DNA of 64,000 nt from Streptomyces chartreusis NRRL 3882 (GTDB lineage Bacteria > Actinomycetota > Actinomycetes > Streptomycetales > Streptomycetaceae). The stretch is from assembly GCF_900236475.1 (NCBI RefSeq), contig NZ_LT963352.1:5522001-5586000 (forward strand). Direction: 5' to 3'. A program made the position numbers and the translations under genes. Position 1 is the stretch's first letter. Every line of letters starts with the position of its first letter. The notes below the pieces were generated by a model. That model saw nothing but the letters and a program-made list of their open reading frames with translations, was not told where the DNA came from and ran no database searches. This document shows positions 34,441 to 43,187 of the stretch, piece by piece.

Positions 34441-35720
34441 AAGTTCTCGTAGCCGCGGTTGATGAGGCCGATGCCGTGGACGCGGGACGTGCCCTGGGCC
34501 GCCAGTGCCGCGATGAGGTACGAGAAGCCGCCGCGGAGGTCGGGGATGACCAGATCGGCGCCCTGGAGCTTGGTGGGGCCGGAGACGACGGCCGAGTGCA
34601 GGAAGTTGCGCTGGCCGAAGCGGCAGTCGGAGCCGCCCAGGCACTCGCGGTAGAGCTGGATGTGCGCGCCCATCTGGTTCAGGGCGGAGGTGAAGCCGAG
34701 GCGGGACTCGTAGACCGTCTCGTGGATGATGGACAGGCCCGTGGCCTGGGTGAGGGCCACCACCAGCGGCTGCTGCCAGTCGGTCTGGAAACCGGGGTGG
34801 ACGTCCGTCTCCAGCGCGATGGACTTGAGCTGGCCGCCGGGGTGCCAGAAGCGGATGCCCTCGTCGTCGATCTCGAAGGCCCCGCCCACCTTCCGGTAGG
34901 TGTTCAGGAACGTCATCATCGAGCGCTGCTGGGCGCCACGGACGTAGATGTTGCCCTCGGTCGCCAGCGCGGCGGACGCCCAGGACGCGGCCTCCAGGCG
35001 GTCGGACAGCGCGCGGTGGGTGTAGCCGCCGAGTTTGTCCACACCGGTGATGCGGATCGTCCGGTCGGTGTCCATCGCGATGATGGCGCCCATCTTCTGA
35101 AGGACGCAGATCAGGTCCTCGATCTCCGGCTCGACAGCCGCGTTCGAGAGCTCGGTGACGCCCTCGGCGAGCACCGCCGTCAGCAGCACCTGCTCGGTCG
35201 CGCCGACGGACGGGTACGGCAGCCGGATCTTCGTGCCCCGCAGCCGCTGCGGGGCCTCCAGGTACTGCCCGTCCGCCCGCTTCTCGATCCGCGCGCCGAA
35301 CTGCCGCAGCACGTCGAAGTGGAAGTCGATGGGCCGGCCGCCGATGTCGCAGCCGCCGAGGCCCGGGATGAACGCGTGGCCGAGGCGGTGCAGAAGGGGG
35401 CCGCAGAAGAGGATCGGAATACGGCTGGAACCCGCGTGGGCATCGATGTCAGCGACGTTCGCGCTCTCCACGCGCGTCGGATCCATCACCAGTTCGCCGG
35501 GTTCGTCCCCCGGACGGACCGTCACACCGTGCAGCTGCAACAGACCCCGCACGACCCGTACGTCACGGATGTCCGGAACATTGCGGAGCCGGCTCGGAGC
35601 GCTGCCCAGCAGCGCTGCCACCATGGCCTTCGGTACGAGGTTCTTCGCACCGCGGACACGGATCTCGCCCTCCAGCGGGGTTCCGCCGTGGACAAGCAGG
35701 ACATCGTCGTTGACGGTCAT
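34380..35720 (-). CDS. murA: UDP-N-acetylglucosamine 1-carboxyvinyltransferase MurA
   Basis: 446 residues from ATG 35718-35720. First committed step of peptidoglycan synthesis: transfers enolpyruvate to UDP-GlcNAc in the cytosol. K26-N27 in GAKNLVPKAM and the active-site loop GGCDIGGRPIDFH with Cys124 are visible. Cys124 matches E. coli Cys115, the fosfomycin target; mycobacterial MurA has Asp there. The gene is complete, but its last 60 bp are repeated twice downstream. Upstream it diverges from the yqgE gene over 243 bp. Confidence 0.96.
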   Translation of the reverse strand: MTVNDDVLLVHGGTPLEGEIRVRGAKNLVPKAMVAALLGSAPSRLRNVPDIRDVRVVRGLLQLHGVTVRPGDEPGELVMDPTRVESANVADIDAHAGSSRIPILFCGPLLHRLGHAFIPGLGGCDIGGRPIDFHFDVLRQFGARIEKRADGQYLEAPQRLRGTKIRLPYPSVGATEQVLLTAVLAEGVTELSNAAVEPEIEDLICVLQKMGAIIAMDTDRTIRITGVDKLGGYTHRALSDRLEAASWASAALATEGNIYVRGAQQRSMMTFLNTYRKVGGAFEIDDEGIRFWHPGGQLKSIALETDVHPGFQTDWQQPLVVALTQATGLSIIHETVYESRLGFTSALNQMGAHIQLYRECLGGSDCRFGQRNFLHSAVVSGPTKLQGADLVIPDLRGGFSYLIAALAAQGTSRVHGIGLINRGYENFMEKLVELGAKVELPGKALG

Positions 35721-35963
35721 GAATCTCGCGTTCCGTGGAGTCGGGCAGGGGCCAGGAGGGAAAGGGTAATCGCCCTCCACCCCCCTTCCGTAAGCCTGAG
35801 TCAGACCCAGCCACGTCATAGCTCTGTCACAACACGAACCGTTCCGTGCCGGGTACGTGGGGTCACGGTCACGTCCGTGCGCTCGGGACGCATCGGTGCG
35901 CCCTGAGCTGCGTTCACTCGCGTCCCCGCATTGGCTCCCCACGGGGAGGGAAGATGCGGGATC

Positions 35964-36545
35964 ATGTCTGGCATGACCGAGGTGTCCTCGCTCACAGGGC
36001 GGTTGCTCGTGGCCACGCCCGCCCTGGCGGACCCGAACTTCGACCGCGCGGTGGTGCTGCTCCTCGACCACGACGAGGAGGGCTCTCTCGGTGTCGTCCT
36101 GAACCGCCCCACCCCGGTGGACGTGAACGACATCCTGGAGGGCTGGGGGGACCTCGCCGGCGAGCCCGGCGTCGTGTTCCAGGGCGGCCCGGTGTCGCTC
36201 GACTCGGCCCTCGGGGTCGCCGTCGTCCCCGGCGGCGCGTCCGGGGAGGCCGCCCCGCTGGGCTGGCGCCGGGTGCACGGCGCGATCGGCCTGGTCGACC
36301 TGGAGGCCCCGCCGGAGCTGCTGGCCTCCGCCCTCGGCTCCCTGCGGATCTTCGCCGGATACGCCGGCTGGGGGCCCGGCCAGCTGGAGGACGAGCTGGT
36401 GGACGGCGCGTGGTACGTCGTCGAGTCGGAGCCAGGTGACGTCTCCTCGCCGTCCCCGGAGAGACTCTGGCGCGAGGTGCTGCGCCGCCAGCGCAACGAG
36501 CTGGCGATGGTGGCGACGTACCCGGACGACCCTTCGCTCAACTGA
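35964..36545 (+). CDS. YqgE/AlgH family protein
   Basis: 193 residues from ATG 35964; an ATG nine bases later is possible. The family pattern is complete: LTGRLLVATPALADPNFDRAVVLLL, GSLGVVLNRPT, FQGGPV and the C-terminal GYAGWGPGQLEDEL. AlgH/YqgE proteins are widespread and have no settled function. The DUF3039 gene starts 30 bp downstream on the same strand. Confidence 0.92.
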   Translation: MSGMTEVSSLTGRLLVATPALADPNFDRAVVLLLDHDEEGSLGVVLNRPTPVDVNDILEGWGDLAGEPGVVFQGGPVSLDSALGVAVVPGGASGEAAPLGWRRVHGAIGLVDLEAPPELLASALGSLRIFAGYAGWGPGQLEDELVDGAWYVVESEPGDVSSPSPERLWREVLRRQRNELAMVATYPDDPSLN

Positions 36546-36574
36546 TGTCTGTGACCTTCAGTACCCTTGGGCCT

Positions 36575-36856
36575 ATGAGCACTCTCGAGCCCGAGCGCGG
36601 GACTGGTACGGGGACCCTCGTAGAGCCGACGCCGCAGACCTCCCACGGTGACGGTGACCACGAGCGCTTCGCCCACTACGTCCAGAAGGACAAGATCATG
36701 GCGAGCGCCCTCGACGGCACCCCCGTCGTGGCGCTGTGCGGCAAGGTCTGGGTGCCGGGCCGCGACCCGAAGAAGTACCCCGTGTGTCCCATGTGCAAGG
36801 AGATCTACGAGTCCATGGGCTCCGGCGACGACGACAAGGGCAAGGGCGACAAGTAG
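36575..36856 (+). CDS. DUF3039 family protein
   Basis: 93 residues from ATG 36575; an in-frame ATG at 36545 overlapping the yqgE stop is less likely. Small, soluble, actinobacterial. A conserved core (DHERFAHYVQKDKIMASALDGTPVVALCGKVWVP) leads to CPMCKEIYE; the three Cys (LCG, CPMC) suggest zinc binding. The end is charged (Asp/Lys-rich). Function unknown. Terminator follows 20 bp after the stop. Confidence 0.88.
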   Translation: MSTLEPERGTGTGTLVEPTPQTSHGDGDHERFAHYVQKDKIMASALDGTPVVALCGKVWVPGRDPKKYPVCPMCKEIYESMGSGDDDKGKGDK

Positions 36857-36875
36857 GCCCGACCCGCGTGGCGTA

Positions 36876-36914
36876 AAGCCTCCAGGGTGCGTTTTGCGCG
36901 CCCTGGGGGCTTTT
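36876..36914 (+). terminator. Terminator of the yqgE-DUF3039 unit
   Basis: AAGCCTCCAGGG / CCCTGGGGGCTT with one G-U pair, ending in TTTT. Confidence 0.85.
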
Positions 36915-36956
36915 GTGCTGTCCGGGCGTTGCGCAGGATGCGTCTGCCGGTCACAG

Positions 36957-36972
36957 AGTGGTTGAGACCTCT
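36957..36972. promoter_or_regulatory. Putative DasR-responsive element (dre)
   Basis: AGTGGTTGAGACCTCT matches the dre consensus AGTGGTCTAGACCACT in 13 of 16 positions. It touches the -35 of the promoter for the sugar ABC/hexosaminidase operon. DasR (GntR family) represses chitin and GlcNAc genes and is released by glucosamine-6-phosphate. Confidence 0.58.
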
Positions 36973-37001
36973 TGTGGGCGTGTTCATGCAGTCCCTAGCC
37001 T
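36972..37001 (+). promoter_or_regulatory. Promoter of the sugar ABC/hexosaminidase operon
   Basis: TTGTGG (36972-36977), 18-bp spacer, TAGCCT (36996-37001); start near 37008, leader about 60 nt. Confidence 0.5.
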
Positions 37002-37067
37002 CCGGGGTGTTGTGCACAGCGAAACCTTCATTGCGCATGTTGCAACACCCTTTCGGAGGAGCACTCC

Positions 37068-38366
37068 ATGAAGCTGTCCGTCCGATACGCCGCGCTCACC
37101 GCGCTCGCCGCTCTCCTGGCCACCGCCTGCGCGCCCCAGACCTCCACGACCTCCTCCTCCGACAAGGACGAGAAGACCGGCACGCTGCGCGTGTGGCTCT
37201 TCCAGGAGGTCGGCAACACCCCCAAGGAGAAGGCCGTCGACTCCGTCGTCGCCGCCTTCGAGAAGGCCCACAAGGGCACCGAGGTCGACGTCGAGTACAT
37301 CCCCGTCGACACCCGCGCCCAGCGCGTCAAGGCCGCCTTCAACGACCCCGCCTCCGCTCCCGACGTGATGGAGTACGGCAACACCGACACGGCCGGGTAT
37401 GTGAGGGACGGCGGACTCCTCGACGTCACCGAGGAGTTCGGCGACTGGGACGAGGCGAAGGACACCGACCCGACGGCCAAGCAGTCGGTGACGGTGGACG
37501 GCAAGATCTACGGCGCCCCCTTCTACGTCGGCGTCCGCGCGCTCTACTACCGCACGGACGTCTTCGAGGAACTCGGCCTGTCCGTCCCGAAGACGATGGA
37601 CGAACTGGCCTCCACCGCCCGCAAGATACGCGCGGCGAAGCCCGAGCTGTACGGGCTCGTGGTCGGCGGCGCCTACACCTACGGCGCGATGCCGTTCGTC
37701 TGGGCCAACGGCGGTGAACTCGCGAGTGGCAAGGGCGGTTCGTACGCCTCCGGCATCGACAGCCCGGAGGCCCGGACGGGCATCGAGGCGTACACGTCCC
37801 TCTTCGGCGACGACAACTGTCCGGCCGCCAAGTGCGCGGGCATGGGCGGCAACGACACGATCTCCGCGTTCGCCGCGGGCAAGGCCGGGATGGCGATCGG
37901 CGGCGACTTCAGCCACAGCGCCGTCGAGGCCGGGAAGGTCAAGGGCAAGTACGCCGTCGTCCCGCTGCCGGGGGTGAAGTCCGGCTCGATCGCACCGGCC
38001 TTCGCGGGCGGTAACAACATCGGCGTCCTGAAGAGCACGTCCCACCGCACACTCGCGGTCCAGCTGATGGAACAGCTCGCCTCCAAGAAGACCCAGACCG
38101 AACTCTTCGACGCGATGGGCTTCCTGCCGACCTTCACGGACGTCCGCCAACAGGTCGCGGCGAAGGAACCGTTCGTGAAGCCCTTCGTGCAGACCCTGTC
38201 GGCCGGCACGAAGTTCGTCCCCGCCTCACCCGCCTGGGCCCAGATCGACTCCTCGCTCGTCCTGCCCACGATGTTCCAGGAGATCATCAGCGGCAAGAAG
38301 GACGTGGCCGCCGCGTCCGAGGACGCCGCGAAGAAGATGAACACCGCGTTCGGCTCCGCCGGGTGA
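37068..38366 (+). CDS. Sugar ABC transporter substrate-binding lipoprotein
   Basis: 432 residues; GGAGGAG lies 8 bases upstream. Signal peptide with lipobox LATAC, so Cys21 is the lipidated N-terminus of the mature protein. The extracytoplasmic binding domain is of the family-1 sugar type (TLRVWLFQEVGNTPKEKAVDSVV; PLPGVKSG ... AFAGGNN). It starts a four-gene operon with two permeases and a GH20 hexosaminidase, so its ligand is probably a GlcNAc-type oligosaccharide. No ATPase gene is present; Streptomyces sugar importers commonly share one such as MsiK. Confidence 0.92.
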   Translation: MKLSVRYAALTALAALLATACAPQTSTTSSSDKDEKTGTLRVWLFQEVGNTPKEKAVDSVVAAFEKAHKGTEVDVEYIPVDTRAQRVKAAFNDPASAPDVMEYGNTDTAGYVRDGGLLDVTEEFGDWDEAKDTDPTAKQSVTVDGKIYGAPFYVGVRALYYRTDVFEELGLSVPKTMDELASTARKIRAAKPELYGLVVGGAYTYGAMPFVWANGGELASGKGGSYASGIDSPEARTGIEAYTSLFGDDNCPAAKCAGMGGNDTISAFAAGKAGMAIGGDFSHSAVEAGKVKGKYAVVPLPGVKSGSIAPAFAGGNNIGVLKSTSHRTLAVQLMEQLASKKTQTELFDAMGFLPTFTDVRQQVAAKEPFVKPFVQTLSAGTKFVPASPAWAQIDSSLVLPTMFQEIISGKKDVAAASEDAAKKMNTAFGSAG

Positions 38367-39565
38367 TCCGGGTGAACGACAGCAGGGAACCGACCGGGGG
38401 CGAGGCGGCCGGATCCGGCTCGGCCGGGGCCGGTGCGGGTGGGGACGGCCCCGCACGGGCCACCGGCCCGGCGGGAGCCGCGCGCGACACGCTCGGCGGC
38501 CTTTCCGTGGCCGCTCCCCTGACCGTCACCGCGCCGCGGGCGGTGCCGGTGGGGCCGCCCGCGGGTCGCACTCCGTCGGCGGACGGTTCCGGCCAGGCCC
38601 CCGCCGCGCATCGTGGCGGGGCGCGGGGACGGCCTTCGGCCGGGGGCCCGTGCGGGGCCCGCCGAGGCACGGTCGGCAAGTCCCCGCTCGTGTCCGGCGG
38701 CTGGACACCGTGGCTCTATCTCGCGCCCGCGCTCGTCGTGCTCGGAGGGCTGCTCGTCTACCCCATTTATCAGCTCGGGCTGATCTCCTTCTTCGAGTAC
38801 ACGCAGGCGCAGGTCAGCGGTGGGGAACCGACGGTGTTCCGGGGGGTCGCGAACTACGCCGAACTGTTCGGCGATCCGCAGTTCTGGCAGGTGCTGCTCG
38901 CCACCGTGCTGTTCGCGGGCGCCTGCGTCGTGTGCACGCTGGCGGTCGGATGTGCCCTGGCCGTGCTGCTCACACGCGTCCGGGCCGTACCGCGGCTCGC
39001 GCTGATGCTGGCAGCCCTGGGCGCGTGGGCCACCCCGGCCGTGACCGGCTCCACGGTCTGGCTGTTCCTCTTCGACCCGGACTTCGGCCCGGTCAACCGG
39101 ATCCTGGGCCTCGGCGACCACTCGTGGACGTACGGGCGTCTCAGCGCCTTCTTCCTCGTCCTGCTCGAAGTGGTGTGGTGCTCCTTCCCGTTCGTGATGG
39201 TGACCGTCTACGCGGGGATTCGCGCCGTGCCCACCGAAGTGCTGGAGGCCGCCTCCCTCGACGGCGCCTCGCAGTGGCGCATCTGGCGCTCCGTGCTCGC
39301 CCCGATGCTCCGGCCCATCCTGGTCGTCGTCACCATCCAGTCGGTCATCTGGGATTTCAAGGTCTTCACCCAGATCTACGTCATGACGGGCGGCGGCGGC
39401 ATCGCGGGCCAGAACCTCGTGCTGAACGTCTACGCCTACCAGCAGGCGTTCGCGTCCTCGCAGTACAGCCTCGGCTCGGCGATCGGCGTCGTGATGCTGC
39501 TGATCCTGCTCGCCGTCACGCTGGTGTACCTGCGGCTGCTGCGCCGCCAGGGGGAGGAACTGTGA
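38363..39565 (+). CDS. Sugar ABC transporter permease (MalF-like)
   Basis: 400 residues if it starts at GTG 38363, which overlaps the stop of the binding-protein gene (a second GTG is at 38372). The permease core (about 112-400) has six helices and the EAA loop (VLEAASLDGASQWRIWRSVLAPML). The first 110 residues are Gly/Ala/Pro-rich and absent from most relatives, so they are either a disordered extension or mean the true start lies further in. It pairs with the next gene to form the channel. Confidence 0.9.
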   Translation: MIRVNDSREPTGGEAAGSGSAGAGAGGDGPARATGPAGAARDTLGGLSVAAPLTVTAPRAVPVGPPAGRTPSADGSGQAPAAHRGGARGRPSAGGPCGARRGTVGKSPLVSGGWTPWLYLAPALVVLGGLLVYPIYQLGLISFFEYTQAQVSGGEPTVFRGVANYAELFGDPQFWQVLLATVLFAGACVVCTLAVGCALAVLLTRVRAVPRLALMLAALGAWATPAVTGSTVWLFLFDPDFGPVNRILGLGDHSWTYGRLSAFFLVLLEVVWCSFPFVMVTVYAGIRAVPTEVLEAASLDGASQWRIWRSVLAPMLRPILVVVTIQSVIWDFKVFTQIYVMTGGGGIAGQNLVLNVYAYQQAFASSQYSLGSAIGVVMLLILLAVTLVYLRLLRRQGEEL

Positions 39566-40407
39566 ATCCACTGCGCGTACGTGTGCGCCGCCCGGGACGG
39601 CTGGCCGCCGAGGCCTCGGCTCTGCTGGTCGCGGTCGTCGTCGCCTTCCCCCTCTACTGGATGGTGCTCAGCGCCTTCAAACCGGCCGGGGAGATCGAGT
39701 CGAGCGAGCCCAGGCCGTGGACGCTCGCGCCTTCTCTGGACTCCTTCCGGCGGGTCTTCGGGCAGCAGGAATTCGGCCGTTACTTCCTCAACAGCCTCGT
39801 CGTCGCGGGGTGTGTCGTGATCGCCTCCGCGCTGATCGCGTTTCTCGCCGCGACCGCCGTGACACGATTCCGGTTCCGCCTCCGGACCACCTTGCTGATC
39901 ATGTTTCTGGTGGCCCAGATGGTGCCCGTGGAGGCACTGACGATCCCCCTCTTCTTCCTCATGCGGGACTTCGGTCAGCTGAACACGCTGGGCTCGCTGA
40001 TCCTGCCGCACATCGCCTTCTCGCTGCCCTTCGCGATCTGGATGCTGCGGGGGTTCGTGAAAGCCGTTCCGGAGGCCCTGGAGGAGGCCGCCTACATCGA
40101 CGGGGCGAGCAGGGCGCGATTCCTGTGGCAGATCCTTTTCCCGCTCGTCCTGCCCGGCCTCGTGGCCACCAGCGTGTTTTCCTTCATCTCCGCCTGGAAC
40201 GACTTCCTCTTCGCCAAGTCGTTCATCATCAGCGACACGTCCCAGTCGACGCTGCCGATGGCGCTGCTGGTCTTCTACAAGCCCGACGACCCGGACTGGG
40301 GCGGCGTCATGGCGGCCTCCACGGTGATGACCATTCCGGTGCTGATCTTCTTCGTACTCGTGCAGCGACGGCTGGTGTCGGGGCTGGGCGGGGCGGTAAA
40401 GGACTGA
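39562..40407 (+). CDS. Sugar ABC transporter permease (MalG-like)
   Basis: 281 residues; GTG start overlaps the previous stop (GTGA), with GGGGGAGG upstream. Six membrane helices and the EAA motif EALEEAAYIDGASRARFLWQILFPL in two runs, which docks the ATPase. It forms the heterodimeric channel with the preceding permease. Confidence 0.94.
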   Translation: MNPLRVRVRRPGRLAAEASALLVAVVVAFPLYWMVLSAFKPAGEIESSEPRPWTLAPSLDSFRRVFGQQEFGRYFLNSLVVAGCVVIASALIAFLAATAVTRFRFRLRTTLLIMFLVAQMVPVEALTIPLFFLMRDFGQLNTLGSLILPHIAFSLPFAIWMLRGFVKAVPEALEEAAYIDGASRARFLWQILFPLVLPGLVATSVFSFISAWNDFLFAKSFIISDTSQSTLPMALLVFYKPDDPDWGGVMAASTVMTIPVLIFFVLVQRRLVSGLGGAVKD

Positions 40408-40408
40408 C

Positions 40409-42034
40409 GTGACTGAACTGATTCCGACTCCCCGCAGCGTCGCCCCCGGTTCCGGCGAGGTGCGGCTGACGGCGCACTCCCGGCTCCACGCCGACACCGG
40501 GACGCAGGGCGTCGGCCACTGGCTGCGCACCGTCCTCTGGAAGGCCACCGGCCTGCCGCTGCGCGAGGGGCGGGCACTCGACGATGCCGGCGGCGACGGC
40601 ATCGGGCTCCGAATCGACCCGGAACTCGGCCCCGAGGAGTACCGCCTCGTCAGCGACTCGACCGGCGTCCTCATCGAGGGCGGCGACCCGGCCGGTGTCT
40701 TCTGGGGTGCCCAGACGCTGCGGCAGTTGCTCGGCCCCGACGCGTACCGCCAGGCCCCGCTCAGCCGCGAACGCGCCTGGGCCGTGCCGTACCTGACGAT
40801 CGAGGACGCCCCCCGATTCCGCTGGCGCGGCCTGATGCTGGACGTCGCCCGGCACTTCATGCCCAAGGAAGGGGTCCTGCGCTATCTCGATCTGATGGCG
40901 GCGCACAAACTCAACGTCTTCCACTTCCATCTGACGGACGACCAGGGCTGGCGCATCCAGATCGAACGGCATCCACGGCTCACGGAGATCGGCTCCTGGC
41001 GGGCGCGGACGAAAACCGGCCACTGGGCCTCACCACTGTGGGAGGAGAAGCCGCACGGCGGCTACTACACCCAGGACGACATCCGGGAGATCGTCGCCCA
41101 CGCCGCCGCGCGGCATATCACCGTCGTCCCCGAAATCGACGTACCCGGCCACTCGCAGGCCGCCATCGCCGCGTACCCGGAACTCGGCAACACCGACGTC
41201 ATCGACACGACCGCCCTCTCCGTCTGGGACACCTGGGGAATCAACCCGAACGTACTCGCCCCCACTGACAACACCCTGCGCTTCTACGAGGGCGTCTTCG
41301 AGGAAGTGCTGGAGCTGTTCCCGTCGGAGTTCGTCCACGTCGGCGGCGACGAATGCCCCAAGGACCAGTGGCGGCGGTCCGAGACCGCCCAGGCGCGCAT
41401 CACGGAACTCGGCCTCGCGGACGAGGACGAGCTCCAGTCGTGGTTCATCGGGCACTTCGACAACTGGCTCTCCGCGCGCGGGCGCAGGCTCATCGGCTGG
41501 GACGAGATCCTGGAGGGCGGGCTGGCGAAGGGCGCGGCCGTGTCCTCCTGGCGCGGCTACGCCGGGGGCATCGCCGCCGCCCGGGCCGGCCACGACGTCG
41601 TCATGTGCCCCGAGCAGCAGGTGTACCTGGACCACCGTCAGGATCCGGGCCCCGACGAGCCGGTACCGATCGGGTGGGTGCGCACCCTGGAGGACGTCTA
41701 CCGGTTCGAGCCCGTGCCGCCGGAGTTGACGCCCGAGGAGGCCCGGCACGTGCTCGGCACCCAGGCCAACGTGTGGACCGAGGTGATGGAGGACGCCGCA
41801 CGCGTGGACTACCAGACGTTCCCCCGTCTCGCGGCTTTCGCCGAGGTCGCCTGGAGCGCCCTGCCCGCCCCGGCGGAACGGGACTTCGCCGGCTTCGAGC
41901 GCCGCATGACCGCCCACTACCGGCGGCTCGACGCCCTCGGCGTCGCCTACCGGCCACCCGCCGGCCCGCTGCCCTGGCAGCGGCGCCCCGGAGTGCTGGG
42001 CCGCCCGATCGACGGCCCGCCGCCCAACCGGTAG
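40409..42034 (+). CDS. GH20 beta-N-acetylhexosaminidase
   Basis: 541 residues, GTG start one base after the permease stop. The N-terminal GH20b domain is followed by a catalytic barrel with the defining HVGGDE motif (H310; D314 and E315 are the catalytic pair in substrate-assisted hydrolysis). Typical runs: RGLMLDVARHFMPK, HFHLTDDQGWR, PEIDVPGHSQAA. There is no signal peptide, so it probably splits imported chito-oligosaccharides in the cytosol. Its place in the ABC operon and behind a dre-like site supports this. Confidence 0.94.
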   Translation: MTELIPTPRSVAPGSGEVRLTAHSRLHADTGTQGVGHWLRTVLWKATGLPLREGRALDDAGGDGIGLRIDPELGPEEYRLVSDSTGVLIEGGDPAGVFWGAQTLRQLLGPDAYRQAPLSRERAWAVPYLTIEDAPRFRWRGLMLDVARHFMPKEGVLRYLDLMAAHKLNVFHFHLTDDQGWRIQIERHPRLTEIGSWRARTKTGHWASPLWEEKPHGGYYTQDDIREIVAHAAARHITVVPEIDVPGHSQAAIAAYPELGNTDVIDTTALSVWDTWGINPNVLAPTDNTLRFYEGVFEEVLELFPSEFVHVGGDECPKDQWRRSETAQARITELGLADEDELQSWFIGHFDNWLSARGRRLIGWDEILEGGLAKGAAVSSWRGYAGGIAAARAGHDVVMCPEQQVYLDHRQDPGPDEPVPIGWVRTLEDVYRFEPVPPELTPEEARHVLGTQANVWTEVMEDAARVDYQTFPRLAAFAEVAWSALPAPAERDFAGFERRMTAHYRRLDALGVAYRPPAGPLPWQRRPGVLGRPIDGPPPNR

Positions 42035-42293
42035 CACCGGGCCCCGCTACCGAACAGCTCGAACAGGCCACGGAAAATGCGCACAAGGGTCACCGAAAGT
42101 GCCAATCGCCACGCACTGGCAAACCCGTGCGAAAACGGACCATCTCCCCGGTGAGGTGGGCGAATGCCTCCTAGCGGACCCGTGTCTTCGGCTCTCGCCA
42201 AGATGTGCCAGAGTTGCCACGTCCGCCCTGTCAGCACGTACCGTACGGCAGCACAGGTGGGACCAGGTGGGGCAGCGGGAAGGGGCAGCCGGT

Positions 42294-43187
42294 TTGACCA
42301 CGCACGCACCGCAGGCGGCGCAGGCCGTCACGCTGCCCACGACGCTGGACGAGGCCGTGGCGGCACTCACCGCAGTGCCCGCCGCCGTGCCCGTCGCGGG
42401 CGGCACCGACCTGATGGCCGCCGTCAACTCCGGGCAGCTCCGGCCCGCCGCGCTGGTGGGACTCGGCAAGATCAGCGAGATCCGCGGCTGGCAGTACCAG
42501 GACGGACACGCGCTGCTCGGCGCGGGCCTCACGCACGCGCGCATGGGCCGCCCCGACTTCGCGGCCCTGATCCCGGCGCTCGCCGCCGCCGCGCGCGCCG
42601 CGGGCCCGCCGCACATCCGCAACGCGGGCACCCTGGGCGGCAACATCGCCTCGGCCGCCCCCACCGGGGACGCGCTGCCGGTGCTGGCCGCCCTGGAGGC
42701 GACCCTGATCATCGCGGGCCCGGGCGGAGCCCGCCGGGAGATCCCGGTGTCGCACCTGCTGGCCGGGATGGACATGCTGCGCGCCGGTGAACTCATCGGC
42801 TACGTGCGCGTGCCGCTGCTGCACGCCCCGCAGGTCTTCCTGAAGGCGACCGGCCGTACCGGCCCGGGGCGCGCGGTGGCCTCCGTGGCCCTGGTCCTGG
42901 ACCCCGCGCGCCGGGGTGTGCGCTGCGCGGTGGGCGCCATAGCGCCGATGCCGCTGCGGCCCCTGCAGGCCGAGCAGTGGGTGGGCCGGCTCATCGACTG
43001 GGACAACAACCGCGCGCTCGTTCCGGAGGCCCTGAACGCCTTCGGGGAGTACGTCGCCGCGGCCTGCATCCCCGACGCGGCCCCGGCCGAGGACGGCTCC
43101 GTACCGCAGCTTCCGCCCGCCGTACTGCACCTGCGGCGCACCGTCGCCGCGCTGGCCCGACGAGCACTGGGGAGGGCGCTGTCGTGA
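42294..43187 (+). CDS. Molybdo-hydroxylase FAD-binding (medium) subunit
   Basis: 297 residues; TTG start chosen because GGGAAGGGG lies just upstream and the family homology begins here. FAD loops VAGGTDLMAAVNSG and the second signature NAGTLGGNIASAAPTGD are present. It passes electrons from the iron-sulfur subunit to NAD+ or another acceptor. First of three overlapping genes in the order FAD, Fe-S, Mo, as in coxMSL-type operons. The upstream 260 bp has several TGCCA/TGGCA motifs but no gene. Confidence 0.9.
   Translation: MTTHAPQAAQAVTLPTTLDEAVAALTAVPAAVPVAGGTDLMAAVNSGQLRPAALVGLGKISEIRGWQYQDGHALLGAGLTHARMGRPDFAALIPALAAAARAAGPPHIRNAGTLGGNIASAAPTGDALPVLAALEATLIIAGPGGARREIPVSHLLAGMDMLRAGELIGYVRVPLLHAPQVFLKATGRTGPGRAVASVALVLDPARRGVRCAVGAIAPMPLRPLQAEQWVGRLIDWDNNRALVPEALNAFGEYVAAACIPDAAPAEDGSVPQLPPAVLHLRRTVAALARRALGRALS

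Noticed and set aside
34072..34452. Small plus-strand open frames in the hup-murA gap
   Set aside because: They are the antisense of the repeated murA end and repeat themselves; no ribosome site.
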